Both the position numbers and the translations under genes were made by a program. Shown one piece after another: positions 23,242-36,784 of a stretch of 64,000 nt of DNA (positions are counted from its first letter, which is position 1; every line of letters begins with the position of its first letter). Below the pieces are notes generated by a model. The model did no database searches, was not told where the DNA came from, and saw nothing but the letters and a program-made list of their open reading frames with translations. Source of the DNA: Monilinia fructicola (taxonomy: Eukaryota > Ascomycota > Leotiomycetes > Helotiales > Sclerotiniaceae); assembly GCA_008692225.1 (NCBI GenBank), contig VICG01000009.1, forward strand, positions 806,001 through 870,000. The letters are read 5' to 3'.

Positions 23242-25605
23242 GCCACCGAGCTGAACTTATCGAGCAGTTTTGAGGGAGTGAATTTTGGTCTACATGGGAA
23301 TAAGGTGCATCACTAAGGATATTAATGTACATGGGTGGACAGCACAGCATGGATTATTAACGAGTCATAAAGCGAGCGGTGTTTTTAAGGTCAAGGCGGG
23401 CGGATATAGGCATTTTTCATATCAGATACCTCATCTACTTTTATGCGAAATACCCAGATGGAAAGGCAGGTTCAGGTTGTAAATGGAGGAAGGAATGAAT
23501 GGATGGATGGTTAGTCTTACCGTCCAAAAGAGCGTAGTAATTTCAACTCGTCGTTTTATTGTGTGTATACCATAGACATATTCGCAGATGGGCTTCGTGC
23601 ATTGTTTTCCAGGCAGTATATCAGTTCAACAATACAATTTTCCACTTCCTACCTATCCTGAAAACCGAGACTTCAGATGGCTCAAAGACCCTTTCGAAGT
23701 AAGATTGATTCCTCATCCCAACTTTCGTTGTCCGATTAAAATCTGGTGGTCTATCATTCACTATACATCCGATTCACCCATCTTACCCCTTTCCTTGCTT
23801 TCCTAGTATCAACTTCCAATATCTCGGCTAATCGTCTAGTTTATTTCCTTGATATACCAACAAACATCTCAATATCCACAGTTCCATCGGCCCTGTTCAC
23901 TTAACTTTTCCTTCTCGTAATAGGTATCTAAGCTGCATCCCCATACCCGGACAGCCCCTGTATCGCTTCCTCCCCCCATTAGCTAGCTGGGATGATATCC
24001 TCGAGTGCTTGAATGAGCGCTCGGTAGTGATGCGGCATCAAGGTCTGCATGGAGGTGATGTGTGCCCTGGAATCGATGGGTGAGATGAGCGTTGAGTTTG
24101 GGTTCTGGGGCAAGGCTGTATTGTGTGTATTGTATGGCTTTCAAATTTGGGCTCTGCTGTTTGGTTTGCGGATGTTTGGATGATGGGTCGAGGTATGGGC
24201 TACGGGATTTCAGGATAAGTTATGTGTATCAATTTAGGTTTCTTTCTCTCTCTCTTCCTCTTCTTAGCTTCCAGCTTCCAGCTTCCAGCTTCAAGTTACG
24301 AAGTCTTGAATTCGTTTAAACAGACGGTGTATCACGTCACACTAGACAGCTACCCGAAATAACCCATAACCGCACCTCTTCGATCAATACTCGAGTATCA
24401 GAGATGCTCTTTCATACCGTCCTCCTCATACCAATATTAATACTAAGACTCGATCTTCAAATTCAAAGTTAGGAATATCCTCGCCCGCGCCCAAACCATC
24501 CACTCACTGCAATCTCCTCACTTGATGCTTCTCCATGTGTAGCTACCAGATAGCCACCCATCCTCCCTCTCAAATCAACACAGAGCAAACTTGACAAAGA
24601 GCTCTCCACTCTACACTGGTCTTGAGTATACTCACAAGCCCAGCATTGTTGCATACATACATACATATATATACACGTACATCCATCCATCCATCCATCC
24701 ATCCATCCATCCATCAAACCACACCACCCAACCCACCCACCAACCCATTTCCCCTCCTCCCCAAAAACAGGTAGATAGTTTGAAAACCACCAGATCCCCT
24801 CCTATACCACATCACACCACACCACACCATACCAATACCAATACCAACCCAAACCCAACCCCAAACCCCACCTCCATTCCCGAAACGCAAAGACCCCTTT
24901 CGTTTAGCGCCCTGATAAACAGCATCATCCCACGTCTACATTTCCTGAGAATCCACGACGCGACGTTGAATCTGAGTTGCGAAAAAGAAGATAAAAGAAT
25001 TTGCAAGTCTGTGATGGAGAGTGCGCGTTGTGGGCGGTTGTGTTGTGGTTGTTGATTGTTCATTTTATCTTATTTTATTTTGTTTTGTTCTGTTATTTGT
25101 GTTGTTCTCGGTATTGTTCTTGGTATTGTGTCGATGGAGAGAACTCTCAAGCACCGAAGATGCGAGATTAGGTTTTTGGATGGTGGGCTGGATAGAAAGT
25201 TGATTTGTAGGTATCATAGTTTCGTGTTTTTTTGCATGTAGTATACTATGGTTTCTTTTTTTCTTTCTTCTTTCTTCTTTTCTTCTTTCTTCTTTCTGGG
25301 GTATCTAATGTATGATGGTGAGAAGCTGTCAGGAGAGAGTAGAATCGATATTTCCTGTCTTTTCCGTGAGGAGAGCGAGGAGACTCCTTATGCAATAAAC
25401 GCCCGCTTTTGATGCATTGCCGAAATGCAGTCTACATCGTGACGACCTGTGGATGCATGGCCATATACAGCATCGTAGCTGCGTTTGCATGAACCTGCTA
25501 CATGTCCTAACTTCTGATTTCCCACACTACGCTTCAACGCCCTAGACCTCAAACTCCAAGCTCGTATTTCCCAAACCCGACATTGTGAACGTCATGACTT
25601 GGCCC
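23242..25605. other. convergent spacer, no gene recognised
   Basis: This lies between the 3' ends of the acyltransferase (+) and SWC5 (-) genes. It holds pyrimidine-rich stretches, triplicated TTCCAGC near 24,268-24,290, a CATC microsatellite at about 24,680-24,715, CACACCA runs near 24,810, and a TTTCTTC tract at about 25,255-25,297. Open frames follow the repeats and have no domain signal. Confidence 0.5.
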
Positions 25606-26725
25606 TCAAACAGGTAACCCCCTGGCCCTTCTCTCATCCTCTATCTTCTTAGCCTCCACCCTCGCCAAGAAAGCCTGTCGCTCCCCATACGCCCCCTTCT
25701 TCTTCCCAGCTGCATCCAACTCATCCTTAATCCCCTCTTTATCCACAAACCCAGCCCAATCCATCGCACTCTTCTCCACCGTATTCAGTTTCTTCGCCTC
25801 CTTACCCGCACCCGCACCATTCGCCAGTCTCACCGCTGCCGCCGCCCCAAAATACAGATCTGTTCTCTGATGTGTGAGGTTCTCCGTCACAGGCTCAAAG
25901 ATTGAACGACGGGCTTTCTTGAGTCCGCGCTTGGGCTTGACGAAAAGTTCGGCCGCGCTCCCCGCATCTCCTCCTTTTGCGGTCGCGGATTCCTGAGACG
26001 CGAGGAAGAGCTTCGCCTCGGCGGAATCTCTCGGTACGAGTTTTTGTTCTGTGATGACCTTTCCCGCGAAATGGTAGGTGCGTTTTATCTTGATCATTGA
26101 ATCTGGTCCTTCGTTGAAGGTGTTTCGTTCTTTGGAATCTCTCTGTAATTTTGGTGATTTACTTCCCGATTTGGATGGAGAGATGGGTTTACTTGGGCTG
26201 TCTGGGGAGGGTCTAGGTTCGGCGGCGGTGGGTGGGGTGGGCTTGCCGGATATCATGGCTGCCCATAGAGCATCCACATCGACAGTTGCGGCTTTGGTAT
26301 CTGCAAGAGGTTTCTTTTCAATTTTCCTATGGAAATCGGTTAACAGTAGTATATAACACAGAGGTACGATAAAACATACTCTTGAGCGCGCATACTCCTC
26401 GTCTTAATCAACCCCCCCTCACCACCCTCATCATCTTCCTCGTCCTTCCCACCTTTCTCACTCTTTTTCCTTCGCCTCTTCAACCCCTTCTCAATGATAG
26501 CTTCATCACCGGAATTTTCAAACCCCGCATCTTCTGCTTCCTCCTCATCACCTCGCTTTCTTTTGGTAGCCTTTCTCTTAGGCTGATCTACTACCGCGGT
26601 TAGAATCTGCAATCTTCTGGTTCCGACTCTGATGATTCTTCTTGAGCGGGTGCGGCATCTGGTGCGAAATCTTCATCCTCGGAAGATGCGTATTCTTCAT
26701 CTAATGGTATGAGTTCTGGCGGCAT
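25606..26725 (-). CDS. SWC5: SWR1-complex subunit Swc5 (BCNT domain), 2 exons, one frame break
   Basis: Swc5 is part of the SWR1 remodeller that exchanges H2A for H2A.Z in chromatin. The N-terminus is acidic (LDEEYASSEDEDFAPD), the usual histone-contacting region. A basic/acidic linker (KRKATKRKRGDEEEAED) follows. The C-terminus is the BCNT-C domain: KSAMDWAGFVDKEGIKDEL, then YGERQAFLARVE. The intron is 26327-26379 (GA|G phase). The two exons total 1,067 nt, one base short of a whole number of codons. The frame slips between SESEPED and the downstream QPKRKAT segment, close to 26,610-26,620, and no intron of usable size fits there. A missing base is therefore likely. The start is the ATG at 26725. 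Confidence 0.82.
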
Positions 26726-28627
26726 ACTGAATATGATTTGATGTGTTGAAAATACACCCGAGGTTTGAATCGAGGTTGACGCGAGCGAGGATTCGCAAGG
26801 CTGAGATGGGAATTTATCACATGTTTGTTATCCATATCAACCACCTCGCGTAGAAATTTAGATACAGATACTAATAAAACTACTTGTAGTATTGCATATT
26901 TAATTACAGTATTTACTACTCATTATTACTCTACGGAAGACTTATTGTTAGCCTCACCATTAAAATTCCTCTACCCAGGTTGAATATCGAATTTGTGCTG
27001 TGCCACCAAAGTACATTTGTCGAGAGACGAAAAGACCTAATGCAACCGTAATAATCATTACATACATTCTGTTGAAGTCTCAGATATGCATGCAACCGTA
27101 AAAGATTTTGTTGGTGATCCCCTCACTTACCTCCAGGCTCCAGCTGCCATCTGTCTGCATTCCAAGCCAAAAGGAGTGAAGCACAACACCAGAGTTGAAC
27201 GGGTGAATAGACCGAAGAGAAGTTCCTGGCACAGGGGAATAGGACCCTTCTACCACCCCATCGTTGAATCATCTGATTGATGGATCTTTCAGACGACCCA
27301 TCTTCATACAGCAGTGCCTACCGGTATGTAGGTCTAGATGGTGAGAATACAGTAGAATTCAATTTAAGGACGATCCGCAAATGGTAAATCATTTCTCATA
27401 ATCACGACCATATAATAATGGCATGTATCATCACATCATTATATCGTCATATCGGCATAGGGTACGGAGTATATGCCCACCAATAACATTGACAGGTAAG
27501 CGGAGAAGAGGTCAAAGATTACCTACTTGAACTTCCGGGTCCCTTGATCCTTTAGATGCTTAAGCCAAGTGATGTATATATATGTGTGTGTGTATGCGAT
27601 ATGAACAAGGGGGTTTGCATCAGATAGATAAAAACAATATCTGGGGTAAAGGCTTTCTAAGATTATCGTCTTCTTCTCAGTGACCAAAGAGATTTGCTTA
27701 TCAGAACTGAATGTCCATCAAACATAGAAGAAATCAGATCCCGGATTCCTTTACTTTAGAGAGATTGATCCTAATATGGAAGTTTATTGCGGTTGCATTG
27801 GCGGCCCCTAGGGAGGAGGAATTGTTTCGGTGCTTTGAGGAAGAGAGACAATTTGATATGAAGACGGAATGGGTAATATTGGATACTTAGATGTATCGGG
27901 GATGATGAGTGTGCTGGGTGTGCTGAAGAGTGGGATGGAAAGTCCGTTCACTCTACAGGCGTTCTCCTTTGAGAATTCGAGATATTGGAAAGGTGGTCCG
28001 AAGCCTGTCGGCCGGCATGTGGACTATGGCGGGATAAGAAGGTATCATGTAAGTCCTCTCATCCAACAAGAAGACGCGTGTGAGGGGTAAAAGTCCACCG
28101 ACTCCAAGATACGAAGCGACAACGAGGCAGTGGACAATTCTGATTGGGTAGATGGAAATTCAAAATCTCTGGAGGAAGAATCTGGATCCTTGATTGGTCA
28201 ATTGATCTAATGGAGCATCATTTGATATGTACGACTTGGTGGGCACTAGGTAACATATACTCCGTATAACCTGGAAGCGTGTTATTTTGGAAGTTTGGGT
28301 GGGTGGTGTCGATGCTTGTGTATTCTGTGATGGTTGATTGTTGAAGCTACATACTCGTAGGTGGCTTTCCTTCTCTGCTCCTGACAGGCCAGCCAATATT
28401 CGCGTTATGATTCCTGGGTTGAGTAGTTTGGCACACATCCCGACCTGCATAATCTTGGTGATAATACAGTATCCATCCATTACAGTATGATCCATACCCA
28501 CCCATCCTGATATCAACAAATAAATCGACACTCGACCACCAAGACCCATTGAACTGGACCAGCCGGTTGGCATTGAGCTGATAATATAGAAATATAATTC
28601 CGATTGAAGGGGAAAACTCCAGATGGT

Positions 28628-28690
28628 GGCACTGTGTCTGTGTCTGTGCCTGTGCCTGTGCCTGTGGGATGGGATGGGATGGGATGTGTA
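28628..28690. repeat. TGTGTC/TGTGCC hexamers then GGGAT pentamers
   Basis: This is a compound tract. About six hexamer units shift from CTGTGT to CTGTGC and are followed by four GGGAT units. The GGGAT unit recurs in the intron of the SDR gene at 44.4 kb. Confidence 0.85.
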
Positions 28691-28925
28691 TTGATGATGT
28701 ACAAAGTATGCTTGGGAAAGTTTGCAATCAAAATGCATTGAACCCCAAGGACCCAAGAAACCTTGGGAGAGCAATCCAATGATATCAATTGACACCTACC
28801 TACTTACCTACATACCTCCTGTGTGGCACTCTGTATGCGAGTCCTCCGTATGTGAGGGAACCTGGATAGATGGATGGCCTTTGGTGAAGTTCCTACAATG
28901 ATTATCGTGCAGTAGTGAGCATCGT

Positions 28926-28992
28926 AGCGGTAGCGGTAGCGGTAGCAGCAGTAGCAGCAGCAGCAGCAGCAGCGGCGGCAGCAGTAGTAGTT
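28926..28992. repeat. GTAGCG / GCA trinucleotide tract
   Basis: Four GTAGCG hexamers grade into CAG/GCA and GGC triplets, then GTA triplets. It is a typical mutating trinucleotide tract and lies in no open gene. Confidence 0.85.
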
Positions 28993-31900
28993 AAGAGATC
29001 ACAGTCTAAAGCGAACATGACGTGTCCTCCGTGTGTGCATGTTCCTGCGCTCCTCTAATGCAGGTCGATGGGACCAATATATTGGATCATTGGGTCTTTG
29101 ACGGACATATTTTGAGGGTATTGTATTCGTAAGGGTTGTACTAGTTCGTGATCGATTTTATATTTGATCATGATTGGAGAGGATTGCAATGCTACCGAGG
29201 TCTTTTGGAAAGGATGTGGATGATGATAACTCCTAGGTAAAGATTTCGGAATATATCTACTATATCTATATATCTCATATCTACTCACACAGTGACTAGG
29301 TACTAGGTAGTACAAGTACAAGTACAAGTACAAGTACAGAGGAGGTACGAATGGATGAGGGAAGTAGATAGAGATGGTACAATGCGGGAGTTTGCTGATC
29401 ATCTTTGCCAGCATCCGGGTTTTTGATAGTATCGTGGGTTGGTTTCAGATGCACCAATGCTTCTTGTTGTTATTGTTATTATTATTACTTATATTATTAT
29501 TATTATCATCATCATAATCATCATAATCATTAATATCATTACTTTAATATTCGAGATTTAGGATGTGAGATTAAAAACACTTCGTACTACTACTACTACT
29601 ACTTACTACATGTTTTCAGAGAATTATAGAGAAGCCTGCCTATCATCTATCTAGCACTCATTCTCCAACTGGCCAGTATGGATCTTCCATGAACAAATAC
29701 TTACTTACTTGGTCAAACGCAAAGGAAGATAGGTAGAAAGAGAGGGCACCACCAACCACCATACTATACTACCTGGTGTACTCCGTACTGATGGTAGATG
29801 GGAAAGTTTATATCGTGCCTAGGTAGTTTGAACGGTAGTAAATAACTACCTGGATATAAGTACTAGGTAGTACTCGAGTAGATCTTTTGGCCATGTTTTG
29901 CGGCTCTCAGAACCCCTATATTGCAATTCCCATTTATCCCATTTAGCCCATTTAGCCCATTTATCCCATTTATATAACTTACTGCCTTGATCCCTTTCAA
30001 TGACTACGCTTTCCAGGGAGATATGGATTATTTGGTTCCCTAGTACCTAGGTAGATATGTAAGGAGGTAGATAGGTAGTTGATTAGTTGATTAGTTCCTT
30101 ATAACCATGCCATCGGAAGAATCCATTATTGCCAGTACATGCTACTAGTAACGAAACCATGACTGTACGGAGTATGAGCAGTCAGGACAGTATCAAGTTA
30201 TGGAGAACTTTTTCCTACGGTTGCAGTGTTGTTCGATGTGCCATCGCCAGTCTCCTCGTACTCGCTGGCCGCTGAACTCAAGCTTACGTTTCGTGATGAA
30301 GAATTTCCAGCATACGAGAAATCATCATGACCATAAATATCCATCCTCGCGTATCCCTGTGGATAGATGCATCTCCTGTGTTCCTAACTTACTCTGGACA
30401 TAAACAATCGACGAGGCTACCAATGATCGTCCAGCATGATTTTACCTCCGCATTCAGCACGGAACGATAAACACTGTATATCATCGATTCATCGTTGGAT
30501 GAGCGGTGAACCTAGGATGCCCCAAGCAATTTTTATCAATATCCATGGATTCCTCCAGCTTCATATCGTTTTCATTCATGGTGAATGCAATTCTCTTCTC
30601 GACTACAACAAGTACTGTATTCGCCTCCCCCTCGAATCTCGCCATCGAGATGTTTAATGTATCTGTACGAAGAATGACAGGGTTCAGGCCGTACAGGAAG
30701 TTTTGTATGTATCTTATTTCCATATGGTCCGTGACAAGCTTGCAGTGTCAATGCATGAGAGACATTGATGCATCTCAATTAAGTCAAGTTAAAGCAACCT
30801 TGGAAGCATAAAAAAAGTGGCCGGCTTGTTTGTTGGTGTCGACGGATTATGAAATTTATTCGAGAGCAGAGCCGGCCAAATGCTCAACAACCGCCATTTG
30901 CGGTGGAGTATTGTCAAAACCATTCGACGTACACGAGTATATGTGCTTGTTGGTACATCTGAAAAGAGATCTACACAACAGACGAGAATAAGTAGGAATG
31001 AGCATGTGAATGACATGTGAAGTTTTCAAGAAGCTTGATGAAGGTCCACCACAGCACGCATGCGATGGCTGCAGGACAAGAAAGTGTCTGTAAATCTTAT
31101 TACCGGAGTATACGAACTAGTACGCTAGTACTCACTCTACTGTATGGAAGCCGTGCAACCATGACTGACGGACGGACTGACGGACGGACTGACTGACTGA
31201 CTGACTGGAATGTTCAAAATTGTGGAACATTCAAATCGATGGATTGGAGGTGCCTGCGTGATATTGACTCGATACTTACACGCGTTGGGAAATGTATGTA
31301 TGATAGTGATGTTGCATTGTTTCAAAAGTAAACGTCCATTCCAGGCCGTCCTCTAACCCCTTCATGCAACGCATTCAAGCATTTATGCTTTGTGGGATCT
31401 GCAGCCGTTGACCATTCAAATCTTCAACCAACTTACTTGCTTTTCTCCGTCTCCCGACTTCGTTCGGTACTGTCAAACAATCAAATGAACGCCATGAGAC
31501 TGTCCGAATCTGCATCTCACCTCTTATGGCACTGCGGTAGGTAGGTAGGTAGGTAGGGAGGGTACGGTATGCATGAGAGGCAGGCACCTCGTACGCCGTA
31601 TTGATCAAGAGCATAAAGCCGAGATTGAGGAGAGATTGAATACTTTGCACCTGAGACGACAAGTTCATCCGTGTATTTCCTCAACGGCCTTGCATTTTGA
31701 CAACTACCACTACCACTACTTGCTGTAGGCCAACACGCAATGGATTGCTGTGCTATTCACACCGGTTGGCATAAAATATGGACATGTTGATCATTCTGAT
31801 TCGAGTGACTGGGATTATGGAGGGAGGCTCGTGAGAAACGTGGGGTGCGAAGGGTAAAAGGACGAATTAGGCTTTCCTGCAATGTTCCTACAAAGCTCTG

Positions 31901-32991
31901 GCACCAACGGATCTCAGGATGTAAACGCTTAATATCAAACGTCCAACAGAAAAACGGCCATTTGGATCCAACAGAATCCTTCTCTACGTAGGAGCTCTTC
32001 TCCATCACTTGAAGATTAGCCGAGAAATTAGCAGTGATAGAAGGGATGGGAGTGTCTACCTGCCTCTCACAACGCACATACCTAGGTTGATCGATCGATC
32101 GATAGTATGGATGCATTGGAAAAGAGATATTGCTACCTTATTCATAAGAATGTCTGGATATATTGAAAAAGAGATATTATTACCTTATTCATAAGAATGT
32201 ACGGAGGATTGGAAAAGAGATATTACCCTATTAGTAAGAACGTACTGAGTGGATGAACGGAGAGAAGGGAAGAGATGAGAAGAGCGAGCAAGACACGTCT
32301 AAAAATAAATGATTTTACAGCAAATAAATCGTGTGCTTAAAAGGATCGATCCACTTCTGAGGAGAGACAGAAGCAGAAGCAGAGACAGAGACAGAAGCAG
32401 AAACAGAAAACAAATTTGATCAATGTGAATCTTTACTGTATGGAATAATATGGAGAAGCGGAGTGGAAAAATAATGCACTGCATAGTCCGTAGAGTGCAG
32501 AGTACCTAAGTAGGTATGTATATGCGTGGGTATACTCGAGTATAAAGGTTATATATATATATAGATATACATATACTAGGTATATACATATATACATATA
32601 TATATATAAATATCTAGGTATATACATACATACACACATATATAAATATCTACCTAGCTATATGGATATGTTTGAGTTGTGCACTTATATGATTGATATC
32701 CGTGTAGATTATTATAGCATGATTATGATGCATTCATACTAATGTTAAAATGATATTGATTGATGATGCTGCTGATCATATGGATACTGTTGTAATGTAC
32801 AGACCTCGGGAGTATGTGATGTATAAGATAAGGATAATAAATTGCCTACTTCAAGACTCCTATTCCTCTACCGAAGGATAGTATAAGTACAGAGCAGAGT
32901 AGGCTGGTTCGTAGAGAGTACTAGTAGAGCATATGGACGATGCTGTACAACAAGCAAATCTATCTATAATAGGGAAGTCGTAGTAGTAAGG

Positions 32992-33110
32992 AGAAGAATA
33001 AGAAGAACAAGAAGAATAAGAAGAATAAGAAGAATAAGAAGAATAAGAAGAATAAGAAGAATAAGAAGAAGAAGAATAAGAAGAATAAGAAGAATAAGAA
33101 GAATAAGATA
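32992..33110. repeat. (AAGAAT)n minisatellite
   Basis: About 18 near-perfect hexamers over 115 bp, with one AAGAAC variant and a triplet slip in the middle. Confidence 0.9.
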
Positions 33111-33568
33111 ATACTAATAATTTATGTATTTGATATATTTAGTATACTCGAGCATTAAACAACATCTTCCCCTCTTCCTTACTTGCTTGTGAGTAATGAA
33201 ATAGCACCGTGATATCTCAATCAACTTCCATACTTGAGTGTGCATGAATTCCTTCCAGACTCTCCAAAGCCTCCAAAGGCTCCAAAGGCTTCCTCCTTCA
33301 AAAGCCTCTGCTATGATTGTGCCAAGTACCAAGAAAACCACTACCAGGATGCGACCCATCATCCATCCACAGTTCAATTAGCAGTTACTACAGTACCATC
33401 TTTTCATCAGGATTGGAGATTGGAGGGAGGCACATTTGCATCTACTGGGGAACGGTCGTCAGGACCTAGGTAGGAGTAATGAATGATACCTAAGAATTTC
33501 CGAACGATCATCATCCTTCTAAGATTGAAAATCAAGTGATCTCAAAGCTTGTTCAATGTACGGAGTGG

Positions 33569-33682
33569 TAAGTATGTAGGTAGATGGTAAGTAGGTAGAT
33601 GGTAAGTAGATAGATAGTAAGTAGGTAGATAGTACGTAGGTAGATAGTAAGTAGGTAGATAGTAGGTAAGTAGGTAAGTGAT
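33569..33682. repeat. 14-bp GTAAGTAGGTAGAT minisatellite
   Basis: About seven imperfect copies of a 14-bp unit (GGTAGATxGTAAGTA). They degenerate into GTAG/TAAG tetramers. The tract directly precedes a TACGGAGTA copy at 33719. Confidence 0.85.
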
Positions 33683-34030
33683 CAATTCATCGTCTTTTGA
33701 TAGGAATGTACGGAGTAGTAGTACGTACTACTTTTACCATACAAGTATGAGTAAGGTGAGTACGTGCCTCTAGAACTAATAAGACTATAGAACTATGGAT
33801 ACTAGTAGCAATAAAATGAATTCTTCTCTTCTCCTGAATCGAATAGTTTTCTGCGGACGGTATGTATTAGGTGAGTAACTCGTTCGTACATTCTTTCATT
33901 CATTTCATTGTCATTTACCCCTGAAGGAGATATATATCTATCGACCTCCTCCAGGGCTAGGTACGTACCTCGAGGCTAGGTAAGAAAAAGAAGAAGATTA
34001 TTGAAATTGAAAGAATTTACCCCTGGCCAT

Positions 34031-34107
34031 GATTGAATTGATTGATTGAATGATTGATTGACTGACTGATTGACTGATTGATTGATTGACTGACTGACTG
34101 ACTGACT
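34031..34107. repeat. (TGAT/TGAC)n microsatellite
   Basis: About 19 tetramers switch from TGAT to TGAC. A similar GACT tract lies at about 31,165-31,206. Confidence 0.9.
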
Positions 34108-34530
34108 ACCTAGTACTGTAACTACTGTACCTACCTCCCGATCTATGATTAGAAGGTTTACATTCATCTTTCGGTTAGCCTGTCGAGTTAAATCAATACT
34201 AAAGGCTTTAAATTTCAAGTCAGTCACAAAAGGAAATAACATCCATATTACTAATGAATCCTCATGCAGTCATTGGTCAAGACTCTCCTTACCCAGATAA
34301 CATTGACGAAGGTGGCGATCGCTTCTTTGCATTAATGTACGGAGTACTGTACCTTCATTTGCATAAAATGTGTAGGTACGGAGTAGTCTTAGACGATCAA
34401 GGGTTACTAGGTGTGTATATATTATATATATATTACCTTTCTAACCAGAAGAGACTAAGATTCGATGCCAAAGTGGAGACCGGGATCTTTCATAGTAGGT
34501 AAGTAGGTAGGTACTACAGTAGGTAGTTGA

Positions 34531-34662
34531 TGGAAATGGAAGTGGAAGTGGAAGTGGAAGTGGAAGTGGAAGTGGAAATGGAAATGGGAATGAGAATGGG
34601 AATGGAAATAATAATGGGAATGGGAATGGGAATGGGAATAATAATGGCAATGGAAACGGAAA
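34531..34662. repeat. (GGAAGT)n / (GGAATG)n hexamer tract
   Basis: About 20 hexamers drift from GGAAGT to GGAAAT to GGAATG over 130 bp. Confidence 0.9.
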
Positions 34663-34989
34663 TACTGAATTCCCTACCTAGTACTTATTATTACTGTACT
34701 ACTTACTGTACCTAGTACTTACTAGGGAGGCACCGACCTGGGTACTTTACATATACGGAGTAATAAGCTCTACCACCAAAAATAATCCATCTAACCTCAT
34801 TCAATCCAAGTGTCCGTCCAAGATCCAAAGATTCAAAGTTCCACCCAATCTTTCCCCAGCCAGGACTGTACAGAGTACAGAGAGAGTACTGAGACTGAGA
34901 GTAAGTACCGAGAGTTGAGAGCACTCAAGCCGCAAGCACTCAAGCCGCAAAACACTCAAGCCGCAAGCACTGAGAGCACTCAAGCAAGC

Positions 34990-35221
34990 AAGCATTCACT
35001 CACTCACTCACTCACTCACTCACTTACTGCTCACATCATTTGTTATTATTACTTGGACTTACTCACCCGATATTATACATTACATACCCATTCCACCCAT
35101 TCCACCCATTTCACCTACTGGAACTATTCCACCCATTCCACCCATTCCACCCTTTCCACCCCTTCCACCCATTCATTCACTCACTCACTCACTCGCTCAC
35201 TCACTCACTCATTCACTCATT
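34990..35221. repeat. compound CACT / CCACCCATT tract
   Basis: CACT tetramers (34,995-35,028) are followed by CCACCCATT nonamers (35,088-35,172) and CACT again (35,175-35,220). A long open frame over this region is a repeat artefact. Confidence 0.85.
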
Positions 35222-35406
35222 GTCATTGTCTTGAGCATAACCGTCACATCTCCCTCCCCCCAATTTCTTCCAATTCTGCTTGTTACCTATTCCAAGGTTC
35301 TACTCTACTCTACTCTATTCTCCTCTACCAATACACAATACACAATACGCCATACACAAAACCTTCCATCTATTTATTTATTTCTTTCTTTATTTCTTTC
35401 TTATTT

Positions 35407-35542
<136 letters not shown>

Positions 35543-36784
35543 CTTCGATTACCCGAAGTTAGTCAATAAGATCAATCAAATCAAATCAAATCAATCAAAT
35601 CAATCAAATCAATCAAATCAATCAAATCAAATCAATCAATCAATCAATCAATCAACCAATATTCATTCACAACCTTCTTCCCCTTGGGTTCATCTTCCTT
35701 TTTATTTTATTCTTCATCTACAATACTTACTTGACTTTTTATTTTATTTTTTTTATTTTATTTGTTGTTCTTCTTGTTGTCCTTCTTTTCTTCTTTTCCT
35801 CTTGATTCTTTTCCTCTATTCCTCTTTTCCTCTTCCCCCAATTGAATCTTGCACCACCCCCTCAGTTCGCCCCTGTGAAACGAAAAGCATTCCTCTCTTC
35901 ATTCCTCCTCTCCTAGAAACCTTCCCCGCAACTACAGCAACCGATCAAAAAATTCAACCAATATCAAAGGAGAAATCGCTTTCGGTAAAACACAATACCA
36001 TATCCATACATACACGTTGAGGTTGGCAGATGATTCTCTTTCTTGATCTAACTTGTCATAATCTATTCACCAGCTTATCATACAATGTTCAGATAGAATT
36101 GTTATAAACGGAAGCCAAAATCCAAAGAAGAGAGAGAAGAAGAAGAAGAAGAAGAACAGACAAAGGGTTGTCAACAAGAACTCACGGTAAAAGTGTGTTC
36201 TGCCTGCACGCGAGAGATAGAGAGAGAGACAGAGAGACGAACAGACAGACAGACGGAGAAGTGAGAGACAGAAGATCGATCCACCTCCATCAATTTCCTG
36301 GCCGCGGGCGACCTCCTTCTTCGATTCAGAAACCGGAAACCTTTTTATAAACACTTTCAAATTTTAAAAAGAAAAAGTCAATCGTCAACTCGTCTTGACT
36401 CTTTTGCAATCTTTCAAACCAACATCTCCCATAATAATTGTTCATTTGTCTAGCAATTCTATCCAGACTTTCAGTTTTCATTGAAGGTTCGTAGACGCTA
36501 CTGGATCCAATTTCCCTCAATCTCCCTCAAACAACGCGCTTGCACCAACGTTCCAACTAAAGCAATTCAATCCTTCGTCTTCTTCGTCTTCCTCTACCAC
36601 TGCTTCTTTTCCATATGCTTCTTGATATGCACACTGCAATTAGTTTCTATTGCTAATTTCTTACCCATCATAGTCCTTTTCATCTTCTACTCAATTCAAA
36701 ACGACATTGAGTACGAACCTTCTTAAGTAGATGGCATAATAGCTGTTTGCTTTTTAAACAACTCGAAGATAGCCAAGTCACAGC

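Larger units (their letters stand above)
27473..34762. repeat. dispersed 9-mer TACGGAGTA / TACTCCGTA (8 exact copies here, 11 in window)
   Basis: Exact copies in this interval start at 27473, 28258 (reverse), 29779 (reverse), 30166, 33719, 34338, 34377 and 34754. Three more lie at 1585, 1918 and 20988 (reverse). Near-matches occur at about 31,103, 32,199 and 33,558. All are outside predicted exons. By chance about 0.5 copies are expected in 64 kb counting both strands with equal base use. Confidence 0.85.

Noticed and set aside
30506..30811. A 101-codon plus-strand frame starting with ATG in the gene desert
   Set aside because: Overlapping frames of similar length occur on both strands here and none looks like protein sequence; likely chance.
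31757..32116. A 119-codon minus-strand frame in the gene desert
   Set aside because: No domain, no splice continuation and no coding bias by eye; likely chance.
32992..33110. Regularly repeated AAGAAT units resembling an array
   Set aside because: Unit length is 6 bp with no unique spacers, so this is a minisatellite and not a CRISPR array; the organism is a fungus.
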